From Bacteroidota bacterium (lineage in GTDB: Bacteria > Bacteroidota > Bacteroidia > Bacteroidales > GCA-2748055), in NCBI GenBank assembly GCA_030642565.1, contig DAOWNM010000001.1, positions 1 to 28,827 of the forward strand: DNA of 28,827 nt. Direction: 5' to 3'. The translations under genes and the position numbers were made by a program. Of the stretch, positions 7,663 through 14,776 are shown piece after piece. The stretch's first letter is position 1. Each line of letters starts with the position of its first letter. The notes under the pieces were generated by a model. That model was given only the letters and a program-made list of their open reading frames with translations. It ran no database searches and was not told the DNA's origin.

Positions 7663-8913
7663 CTACCTCTTCCACAGAATCCCGTCACTATCCACCACCA
7701 GATCCTGACCCGGAAAATCAAATTCAGTCAGCTCTTTCAGCTTTGCTATTGCCCTGCCGGCAGGGTCAACCCTCGGCCCCCCCTCTCCCGGTTGATAGAT
7801 GGAGACCACCTCTCCCCTCAGAAACCTGCCCTCCCTGTCGATGGTCACCTTTACGATGGGGGCAATTCCATTGGGGCCTCTCAGGTTAAAGCGCCTGTAG
7901 GTGGCAAAATTCCCCAGACTATAACAGATCAACCGGTTTGAATACAACTCAACCGCCCTTGTCACATGCGGCCCGTGTCCAAATACCACATCGGCGCCTG
8001 CATCCACCACCCTGTGTGCAAAATGGTATACACTACCCCGGTTGTGCCCCAGGTACTCCTCATCACCACGTACAACATGCTGGTGTTCCTTTCCCTCTGC
8101 GCCACCATGAAAGGAGATAATCACCACATCGGCCATAGAATCGAGCATGGCGGTAATATCAGCAGCCCGGTCATAATCCTTCAGATCCATGGTCCCCCGG
8201 TTGGGAGCAAAAGCTGCAAATCCGTAAGTCACCCCTCCCTTTTCAAACAGGGTCCATGGATGGGACACAAATCCTGCATAGACAACCCCCGTCGAATCGA
8301 GCAGTGCGGCTGTGGATGCCCTGCCTGCCGGACCAAAGTCGTTCACATGGTTATTGGCCACACTTAGCAGATCATAACCTGCATCCAGGATACATGACAA
8401 AAAGTGATCAGGCATCCTGAATACATAGCATTTGGTCGGGTCCTTACATTTTTTTGGTGTTCCTCCCTCCGAACAGAAAACCCCCTCCAGGTTCCCAAAA
8501 AGCAGGTCCCCCGACTGAAGGACATCATGCACCGGTCTCAGTATGGGGCTACAATCCTGACCGGGTGGCAGATAACTCTCGGATGGATAGCTGGTTCCCA
8601 GCATGATATCGCCAGTGCCAATAATGATCAGGGGGGCCTCCTCCTGAGAATCGTCCAGGTAAAGATAGCTCCAGAGCATGGAATCGGTCAACGGTTCAGC
8701 TTCAATGAAAACTTCGAGGCTATCGAAAATCACCTTCAGCTTGCCAGAATCCGGAAGGGTATCCTGACTCCGGTATCCCGAAAGAGGGGCGGGGAGAAAA
8801 ACGGGTCCAGGTTTCATCAATGTGTCAGACTGTGTATGAGGAAGTGAATCGGGATCCTGCGCCTGCAAAGTGAAAGCGAATAACATCACAAAACCTGCAA
8901 CCACCAGCCTCAT
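7663..8913 (-). CDS. CapA family secreted protein (second copy)
   Basis: A 416-residue CapA/PGA_cap protein. I chose the ATG at 8913, which begins a normal signal peptide (MRLVVAGFVMLFAFTLQAQ, cleavage about residue 19), over a GTG three codons upstream. After a linker of about 85 residues with many D, S and P come the family motifs: IIGTGDIMLGTSYPS, GNLEGVFCSEGG, VANNHVNDFGPAG, FAAFAPNRG, VIISFHGGAEGKEHQH, VFGHGPHVTRAVELY and ICYSLGNFATYRRFN. The HGGAEGKEHQHV form of the third metal-site motif differs from the copy at 4236 (HWGNEYQ). It is the last gene of a leftward run that starts with three M23 peptidases (15 bases from the nearest), which points to envelope or cell-wall work instead of capsule synthesis. 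Confidence 0.9.
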   Translation of the reverse strand: MRLVVAGFVMLFAFTLQAQDPDSLPHTQSDTLMKPGPVFLPAPLSGYRSQDTLPDSGKLKVIFDSLEVFIEAEPLTDSMLWSYLYLDDSQEEAPLIIIGTGDIMLGTSYPSESYLPPGQDCSPILRPVHDVLQSGDLLFGNLEGVFCSEGGTPKKCKDPTKCYVFRMPDHFLSCILDAGYDLLSVANNHVNDFGPAGRASTAALLDSTGVVYAGFVSHPWTLFEKGGVTYGFAAFAPNRGTMDLKDYDRAADITAMLDSMADVVIISFHGGAEGKEHQHVVRGDEEYLGHNRGSVYHFAHRVVDAGADVVFGHGPHVTRAVELYSNRLICYSLGNFATYRRFNLRGPNGIAPIVKVTIDREGRFLRGEVVSIYQPGEGGPRVDPAGRAIAKLKELTEFDFPGQDLVVDSDGILWKR

Positions 8914-8928
8914 ACGCTGCACTTTGGA

Positions 8929-9894
8929 TCAGTTTATATCAAATGAAGGATCGGCGTTGGAGAGCATGTCGATCATATGCTCAAACTCTTTAGCCGACAG
9001 GTCGTTGGCATAATAGTTTATGGGATCGACAGGGCGGCCGTTCACATGAACCTCGTAGTGGAGATGGGGCGATTTGGAGAGCCCGGTACTTCCCACCCTG
9101 GCAATTACCTCTCCCCTTTTAACCTGCTGCCCGGCCTCCACGAGAATCTTATCGCAATGGCCATACAGCGTGCGGTAACCATATCCGTGATCGAGCAGTA
9201 CCTTTTTTCCGAAGCCCCCGGCCCTGTAACCCGCCTGGAGCACCTCTCCATCTGCAGTAGCATAGATATTGGTTCCCCGGGGTGCGGTCAGGTCAATTCC
9301 TTGATGGGGCCTGACCACCTTCAGGATGGGATGCATCCGTGTTCCAAAAGAGGATCCGAACCTAACCAGATCTTTCATCCCTATGGGCTGAATAGCGGGT
9401 CGTGCTGCCATCCACTCCTCCTTGGTCCAGGCCAGATCGATCACTTCATCAAAGGAGGTGGATTGCATCACCAGTTTTCGTTCGATCTGGTCAATATTGA
9501 GGTAGGTTTCTCGCAGAAGATCTGCATATTTGTGCTGCTGAAGCCAGCTATATTTTTGCGATCCCCCCACACCCACACTCCTGATAGACCATGGCTGCAC
9601 CCCGAAATAGACCCGGTAGATATTATCATCATTAAAAGCCACCTGATCAAGAGTGCTCTTGTAGTGTTCAAAATCCCTGTTCATCAGGTTCAGTTCATAG
9701 GTTATCCTCTGCTGGGTGACCTCAAGATTTTCAATTTGGGGCGATTGCATATACTGGTCCCTGATAAACAGAAGTGCGATGGAAATGGAGAGAGAGAGTC
9801 CTAAAAAAGCCAGGAAGTGCAAATATTTCTGCCTCTGGCTGAGTTCAATCTTCTGGTAGGACAGTGTTTGGGGGTTAAAACAGAATCTCTCCAT
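8929..9894 (-). CDS. Membrane-anchored M23 metallopeptidase (third in run)
   Basis: A 321-residue peptidoglycan DD-endopeptidase-like protein of family M23. The ATG at 9894 was preferred to a TTG six codons upstream. Order: a short cytoplasmic N-terminus with the motif FNPQTLSY (residues 6-13), one membrane helix at about 26-44, a coiled-coil periplasmic region (about 50-160), and the LytM-type domain (about 180-295). Metal and catalytic residues are all present: His197-x3-Asp201 (HQGID), His246 in LYGHCD, and His277/His279 (HLH). It could cut cross-links or act as a regulator; intact active-site residues favour an enzyme. It lies 27 bases after the preceding paralogue. Confidence 0.93.
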   Translation of the reverse strand: MERFCFNPQTLSYQKIELSQRQKYLHFLAFLGLSLSISIALLFIRDQYMQSPQIENLEVTQQRITYELNLMNRDFEHYKSTLDQVAFNDDNIYRVYFGVQPWSIRSVGVGGSQKYSWLQQHKYADLLRETYLNIDQIERKLVMQSTSFDEVIDLAWTKEEWMAARPAIQPIGMKDLVRFGSSFGTRMHPILKVVRPHQGIDLTAPRGTNIYATADGEVLQAGYRAGGFGKKVLLDHGYGYRTLYGHCDKILVEAGQQVKRGEVIARVGSTGLSKSPHLHYEVHVNGRPVDPINYYANDLSAKEFEHMIDMLSNADPSFDIN

Positions 9895-9921
9895 ACTGGT
9901 GCAATATACCAAAAAAGTGTA

Positions 9922-10884
9922 TTAATCAAAAGACTGTCCTGACATCATCGAGATTTCAATCAGCCGGTCATATTCACCGGGCGAAAGCTCCAGGAAAAAA
10001 TAGTTTATAGGGTTCATCGGTTCACCGTTCAGGTGCACCTCATAATGAAGGTGGGGTGCCACACTCAGGCCGGTATTGCCCACCGTGCCGATCAGATCGC
10101 CCCGCTTCACCCGCTCTCCCTGCCTCACATTCAGATCGTCCATGCATGCATAGAGGGTGCGGTAACCAAAGCCATGGTCGATCAGAATCTGGTTTCCCAG
10201 TCCACGTGCCGAACGGGTTACGGTCCGCACCAGTCCATCTCCCGTAGCATAAACGGGAGTACCCACAGGGGCAGAAAAATCGATCCCGTTGTGCATTTTG
10301 AGAATCTTATAGATGGGATGAATGCGGTGACCAAAACCTGAAGCGATCAGGGTCAGGTCGTGGTTCTCGATAGGCTGGATAGCCGGAATGGCCGGAAGCA
10401 TCTCATTGCGGTTCTCCCCCTTGATCATCAATATATCATACATGGATTCGGTCTGGTTCAAATGGCCGATCATGGAATCCAGTTTCCGTGCTGAGGTAGT
10501 GACAATCTCCTCATCCGGGGTCCTCAGAAGGTTCTGATAGGTCAATCCGGTAGCCTTGCTCTCACCCGGTTGTACCGGTTCTGTCTCAAAGATCACACGG
10601 TATATATCCCGATCGATCTGCTCCACCTCCTGCATCACAGTATCGACCATCTGCTTTCTCTCGCTGAGTACCTCGTACTGCTCCAGCAACATCTCATTCT
10701 CCCTGCGAATCTGTCGCTCCCTGGGCGTATCAAAAAAAAGTGAATAGACCACATTAAGCAAAACAGCGATCACCACCACTGCTGCCACATAAATAACTAT
10801 GCGCCATATACGTGCTCCCAGACTATTGTCCAGCTTATTGTAATTAAGATCTTCCGGGTCAAATTTAAACTGCGATTGCTCCAT
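9922..10884 (-). CDS. Membrane-anchored M23 protein with altered catalytic His (second in run)
   Basis: A 320-residue paralogue of its neighbours: cytoplasmic motif FDPEDLNY (residues 8-15), membrane helix about 29-50, coiled coil about 55-150, LytM domain about 180-295. The metal ligands His198-x3-Asp202 (HNGID) and His278/His280 (HLH) are present. At the position where M23 enzymes have the second catalytic histidine (YAHM/YGHC in its neighbours) this protein has Cys247 (LYACMDD). In known LytM-domain proteins, loss of active-site residues goes with a regulatory role (EnvC/NlpD type activators), so this copy may be inactive or weak. It lies 41 bases after the first paralogue. Confidence 0.92.
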   Translation of the reverse strand: MEQSQFKFDPEDLNYNKLDNSLGARIWRIVIYVAAVVVIAVLLNVVYSLFFDTPRERQIRRENEMLLEQYEVLSERKQMVDTVMQEVEQIDRDIYRVIFETEPVQPGESKATGLTYQNLLRTPDEEIVTTSARKLDSMIGHLNQTESMYDILMIKGENRNEMLPAIPAIQPIENHDLTLIASGFGHRIHPIYKILKMHNGIDFSAPVGTPVYATGDGLVRTVTRSARGLGNQILIDHGFGYRTLYACMDDLNVRQGERVKRGDLIGTVGNTGLSVAPHLHYEVHLNGEPMNPINYFFLELSPGEYDRLIEISMMSGQSFD

Positions 10885-10925
10885 TCACACAAAATCGGTC
10901 CAATAATACTATGCAAAAATAGAAA

Positions 10926-11918
10926 TTATTTCTGGCTCATGGCAACCGGCTGATACGGACCTTCGGGAAAGCTGGCCTGAGAAGCAAGCAGAGTGTACTC
11001 TTGAGAGGAGAGATTCTCGTAGAAAAAATAGGTGGGATTCACTGCCCTCCCATCTTTCCTGATTTCATAATGGAGGTGCGGACCGGTCGATCTTCCTGTG
11101 CTGCCCAAGGTCCCAAGCACCTGTCCCCGCTTCAGTTTTTGTCCCTTCTTCACATGAATATCATGCAGGTGAGCATAGCGGGAGGTATAGCCAAAACCGT
11201 GATCTACTACCACCTCTTTCCCATACCCGTGCCTGTTAAGCTGGGCCAATATCACTGTCCCTGCACCAGTACAGTGGATATCAAGTCCCACCGGACCGGC
11301 CATGTCAATACCATGATGGGCAGTACGTTTACCGTTAAAGGGATCGTTCCTGTACCCATAACTGGAGGTAAGCCAGTAAGAATCGGCAGGTGATATGGGG
11401 TTGATGGAGGGTTTGCATGCCAGGAAGTGCTGGGTATTCAGTGCCTTCTTATAGACATTCTCCAGACTGTTTGACTGGATTCTTACCTTATTTGATATCT
11501 TATCGATCCGCCGGGATACCTCCATTACCATCCCGGGCTCTCTTATCACCATCAGGTGCTGGTCGCGTACCGATCCACCTGTACCCGCACTGCGGATGGA
11601 GTTGGGAACCGGTTCCAGGTTCAGGATGGCCCTGTAGAAACGATCGTCCCTCTTTCTCAGGTCAACCAATTGCGATTCAACCTCTAGTAACTCGAAGTTG
11701 AGAGCTGCATATTCGGACCTTAACATACTGTTTTCCTGTTGATAAATAATTTGTCGAGGCGTAGGGAAAATACGCTCAAATCCATATCTCATCAAAATTG
11801 CCATGGAAATCAGACCAAAAGAGAAGAGTCCCACATAGCGGAATATCTGCCTTTGTGTTAACTTAACACGCTCATACCGAAGAGTTTCCGAGTTTATGTA
11901 GTACTTCTTCCTTAACAT
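10926..11918 (-). CDS. Membrane-anchored M23 metallopeptidase (first in run)
   Basis: A 330-residue M23 protein. The ATG at 11918 gives the same N-terminal layout as its two downstream paralogues (motif YINSETLRY at residues 7-15, membrane helix about 28-44); an ATG 20 codons upstream would add an unrelated extension. A coiled coil (about 55-165) leads into the LytM domain (about 175-300), with His201-x3-Asp205 (HHGID), His250 (RYAHLHD) and His281/His283 (HLH), so the active site is complete. A basic and Gln-rich end (PYQPVAMSQK) follows. It heads a four-gene leftward run (three M23, one CapA-like) and is divergent from alaS. Confidence 0.93.
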   Translation of the reverse strand: MLRKKYYINSETLRYERVKLTQRQIFRYVGLFSFGLISMAILMRYGFERIFPTPRQIIYQQENSMLRSEYAALNFELLEVESQLVDLRKRDDRFYRAILNLEPVPNSIRSAGTGGSVRDQHLMVIREPGMVMEVSRRIDKISNKVRIQSNSLENVYKKALNTQHFLACKPSINPISPADSYWLTSSYGYRNDPFNGKRTAHHGIDMAGPVGLDIHCTGAGTVILAQLNRHGYGKEVVVDHGFGYTSRYAHLHDIHVKKGQKLKRGQVLGTLGSTGRSTGPHLHYEIRKDGRAVNPTYFFYENLSSQEYTLLASQASFPEGPYQPVAMSQK

Positions 11919-11936
11919 CCTCTTGATTATGGGGGC

Positions 11937-11968
11937 TAAAAATAGAAAATGACCATTAATATCCCAAA
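11937..11968 (-). promoter_or_regulatory. Probable promoter of the M23/CapA run
   Basis: On the minus strand TTTG (11968-11965) is followed after 20 bases by TATTTTTA (11944-11937), seven of eight matches to the Bacteroidota -7 element TAnnTTTG, and lies about 20 bases before the first M23 start. Confidence 0.45.
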
Positions 11969-11984
11969 TATTAGTCAAAAAAAT

Positions 11985-11992
11985 TATTTTTG
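11985..11992 (+). promoter_or_regulatory. Probable -7 element of alaS
   Basis: TATTTTTG matches TAnnTTTG exactly. Transcription would begin near 11998, giving a leader of about 70 bases before the alaS ATG at 12067. No TTTG is seen at the usual -33 spacing. This leader contains an in-frame ATG at 12001 that I do not think is the start. Confidence 0.42.
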
Positions 11993-12066
11993 CGCCTCTA
12001 ATGATTTTATTTACGAAATTTACCTTCCCGGGTTACCTTTTTTTTTATCTAACAGAAAATATTTTG

Positions 12067-14697
12067 ATGACATCACAGGAGATCAGACACTCATTTTTGG
12101 AATTTTTTAAGGAGAAACAGCACCTGGTTCTCCCCTCTGCCCCCATGGTTTTAAAGAACGATCCCACATTGATGTTTACCAATGCGGGTATGAACCAGTT
12201 CAAGGACTATTTCCTGGGAACGCGCAAGCCCTCTGAACAGAGGGTAACTGATTCCCAGAAATGCCTGCGGGTTACCGGCAAGCACAACGATTTGGAGGAG
12301 GTGGGTCACGATACCTACCACCATACCATGTTCGAGATGCTGGGGAACTGGTCCTTTGGCAACTATTTCAAAAAAGAGGCGATTGGGTGGGCCTGGGAGT
12401 TCCTCACCAAAAAAATGAAGCTTGAGACCGACCGGATCTATGTCACTGTTTTCGAAGGTGATCCCAAAGACAAGGTGGAACGCGACCAGGAGTCTTACGA
12501 CCACTGGAAGGAGTATCTCCCCCCTTATCGCATTCTCGATGGCTCCAGAAAAGATAACTTCTGGGAGATGGGCGATACAGGACCGTGCGGACCCTGTTCT
12601 GAAATTCACCTGGACCTGCGCGATGAAGAGGAGCGAAAGAGGGTGCCCGGTGGCGACCTGGTCAACCGCGATCATCCGTTGGTGATCGAGATCTGGAACC
12701 TGGTATTTATCGAGTTTAACCGTAAAGCCAGCGGGGAGCTGGAGAACCTGCCTGAAAAGCATGTAGACACCGGCATGGGATTTGAACGGCTCTGCATGGC
12801 CATACAACAGAAAAAATCCAGTTACGATACCGATCTTTTTCAGCCCATTATCGGGGAGATCGCCAGACTCTCCGGTACCCCCTACGGATCGGAGCACTCC
12901 ACCGATGTGGCCATGCGTGTTGTGGCCGACCACCTGAGGGCCATCGCATTCTCCATTGCAGACGGTCAGCTTGCCTCCAATAACAAGGCAGGATATGTGA
13001 TCCGCAGGATCCTTCGAAGGGCGGTCAGGTACGGATTTACCTACCTCGACCAGAAGGAGCCCTTTATGTACACCCTGGTCCCGACCCTGGTCCGTACCAT
13101 GGGAGGTGCCTTCCCCGAACTGGAGACACAACAGGATTTGATTCAACGCGTGATCAGGGAGGAGGAGCAGTCGTTCCTCTCCACCCTCGAAACAGGAATG
13201 GGACTACTCGACCGGCTGGTGGAGAAAGCCAAAGCTGAGAAGAGCCAGACCATCCACGGAAGAGAGGTCTTTATCCTCTATGATACCTTCGGCTTTCCTC
13301 TGGACCTGACCGAACTGATCCTCTCCGAAAAGGGAATGAAGGTAAACCGGGAGGAGTTCCATAGAGAGATGGATGCCCAGAAGAACCGCTCAAGGAGAGC
13401 GGCAGAGAGTGAGTCGGGCGACTGGACAGTGCTGATGTCTGATGATACAGAGGAGTTCGTGGGGTACGAATGGCTCACCATAAATGTGAAGATTACCCGC
13501 TACCGGAAAGTGGTGGCCAAAAAACGTGAGCTGTACCACCTGGTGTTTAACCTCACCCCCTTCTATGCCGAGAGCGGCGGACAGGTTGGCGATCGCGGGA
13601 TCATCGAAAATGAGAAGGAGAAGGTGGAGATCATCGATACCCGGAAGGAGAATGAACTGATCATCCATGTGGTCAAAAAATTACCGGAAGATCCCGCTGC
13701 CACCTTCACCGCAAAAGTGAACCGGGAGCGGAGAGTCCTGACCGCCAATAACCATACAGCCACCCACCTGATGCACCATGCCCTCAGGGAGGTACTGGGC
13801 GAACATGTGGAGCAGAAGGGCTCACTGGTGGAGCCTGATTACCTGCGTTTCGACTTCAGCCATTTTCAGAAGGTAACCGACGAGGAGCTCCGAAAGGTGG
13901 AACATACGGTCAACCGGATGATCCGCCTCAACAGCGCGGCCGAAGAGCATCGCGCCCTCCCCATGAGTAAAGCTAAGGAGATGGGGGCCCTGGCCCTCTT
14001 TGGTGAAAAGTATGGCGATGCCGTCAGGGTCATCAAATTCGGCGACTCGGTGGAGCTCTGTGGCGGAACCCATGTGGCGGCCACCGGTCAGATCGGTATA
14101 TTCAGAATCTTCAGGGAGTCCTCCATTGCTGCCGGCATCCGGCGCATTGAAGCCTTCACCGGGGAGGTGGCAGAACGGTATATCGATGAACATCTGGAGA
14201 TCGTGAAGCAGATCGCAGGCTCCTTTGAGAACCAGAAAGATCTGGTCAAAGCGGTACAATCTCTCCATGATGAGCACAGTACACTGGCCAAACAGGTGGG
14301 TGGATTCCAGAAAAATATGCTGGGTGTCATCGCCAAAACCATGGAGGAGCGGATGGAGCGATTAGGTGATATCATGCTTGCCACCTCCAGGGTCGAGCTG
14401 GACAACCCGGCCCTGTTGAGGGACCTGGCATTCCAGGTACGCTCCAGGTATCCCAAGGTATGCCTGATTCTGGGTGCAGAAATTGATGGGAAGGCACACC
14501 TGGCCATCATGCTGGCCGATGTGGCCATAAAGAGTTACGGCCTCAACGCCTCCACCCTAATCCGGGAGGTTTCCGGCGAGATCCGGGGAGGGGGGGGCGG
14601 ACAACCCTTCTTTGCCACCGCAGGTGGAAAAAACCCGGCGGGCATTGATGCGGCGTTGGAGAAGGCCAGGAAGATTATAGTGGATGCTGCTAGCTGA
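12067..14697 (+). CDS. alaS: Alanine--tRNA ligase
   Basis: Alanyl-tRNA synthetase, 876 residues, a normal bacterial length. The start at 12067 (MTSQEIRHSFLEFFKEKQH) is the conserved one; an in-frame ATG 22 codons upstream would add a hydrophobic stretch not seen in the family. Class II catalytic motifs are visible near the N-terminus (PTLMFTNAGMNQFKDYFLG, RVTDSQKCLRV, HHTMFEMLGNWSFG). The editing domain has the zinc and hydrolysis residues His563/His567 (HTATH) and Cys665/His669 (CGGTH). The C-Ala domain ends in a Gly-rich GGGGGQPFFATAGG. GC content is high and even throughout, and the AT-rich insert begins directly after its stop. Confidence 0.99.
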   Translation: MTSQEIRHSFLEFFKEKQHLVLPSAPMVLKNDPTLMFTNAGMNQFKDYFLGTRKPSEQRVTDSQKCLRVTGKHNDLEEVGHDTYHHTMFEMLGNWSFGNYFKKEAIGWAWEFLTKKMKLETDRIYVTVFEGDPKDKVERDQESYDHWKEYLPPYRILDGSRKDNFWEMGDTGPCGPCSEIHLDLRDEEERKRVPGGDLVNRDHPLVIEIWNLVFIEFNRKASGELENLPEKHVDTGMGFERLCMAIQQKKSSYDTDLFQPIIGEIARLSGTPYGSEHSTDVAMRVVADHLRAIAFSIADGQLASNNKAGYVIRRILRRAVRYGFTYLDQKEPFMYTLVPTLVRTMGGAFPELETQQDLIQRVIREEEQSFLSTLETGMGLLDRLVEKAKAEKSQTIHGREVFILYDTFGFPLDLTELILSEKGMKVNREEFHREMDAQKNRSRRAAESESGDWTVLMSDDTEEFVGYEWLTINVKITRYRKVVAKKRELYHLVFNLTPFYAESGGQVGDRGIIENEKEKVEIIDTRKENELIIHVVKKLPEDPAATFTAKVNRERRVLTANNHTATHLMHHALREVLGEHVEQKGSLVEPDYLRFDFSHFQKVTDEELRKVEHTVNRMIRLNSAAEEHRALPMSKAKEMGALALFGEKYGDAVRVIKFGDSVELCGGTHVAATGQIGIFRIFRESSIAAGIRRIEAFTGEVAERYIDEHLEIVKQIAGSFENQKDLVKAVQSLHDEHSTLAKQVGGFQKNMLGVIAKTMEERMERLGDIMLATSRVELDNPALLRDLAFQVRSRYPKVCLILGAEIDGKAHLAIMLADVAIKSYGLNASTLIREVSGEIRGGGGGQPFFATAGGKNPAGIDAALEKARKIIVDAAS

Positions 14698-14730
14698 TGT
14701 TATAGACACTTATTTCATCAATCAGAAAAA

Positions 14731-14772
14731 GTAATATTACCCTTTTCCCTTGCTTCTGAGAAGCAAAGCTTT
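14731..14772. promoter_or_regulatory. Cluster of palindromes upstream of the RecQ-PRTase gene
   Basis: In the 79 bases between the alaS stop and the helicase ATG (14777) there are three inverted repeats: a perfect 10-bp palindrome GTAATATTAC (14731-14740); a stem-loop TTGCTTC-TGA-GAAGCAA (14750-14766, 7-bp stem, 3-base loop); and the 8-bp palindrome AAAGCTTT (14765-14772). The stem-loop ends ten bases before the start codon, so it could mask translation or serve as an operator. It has no following T-run, so it is not a typical terminator for alaS. Confidence 0.45.
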
Positions 14773-14776
14773 AAAT

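Noticed and set aside
8977..9804. A 275-codon open frame on the plus strand opposite the third M23 gene
   Set aside because: The minus strand encodes a clear M23 protein with all active-site residues; the plus-strand product has no family features.
12001..12066. N-terminal extension of alaS from an upstream in-frame ATG
   Set aside because: The added 22 residues are hydrophobic and unlike AlaRS; MTSQEIRHSFLEFF at 12067 is the conserved start, and the ATG at 12001 lies almost at the inferred transcription start.
12151..13146. A 331-codon open frame on the minus strand inside alaS
   Set aside because: It is antisense to strongly conserved alaS coding sequence, has no recognisable domain, and arises from the GC-rich codon pattern.
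14732..14740. TAATATTAC, identical to the rolling-circle origin nonanucleotide of some ssDNA viruses
   Set aside because: It is part of a 10-bp palindrome and not in a hairpin loop, and there is no Rep gene in the window; the match is most likely chance.
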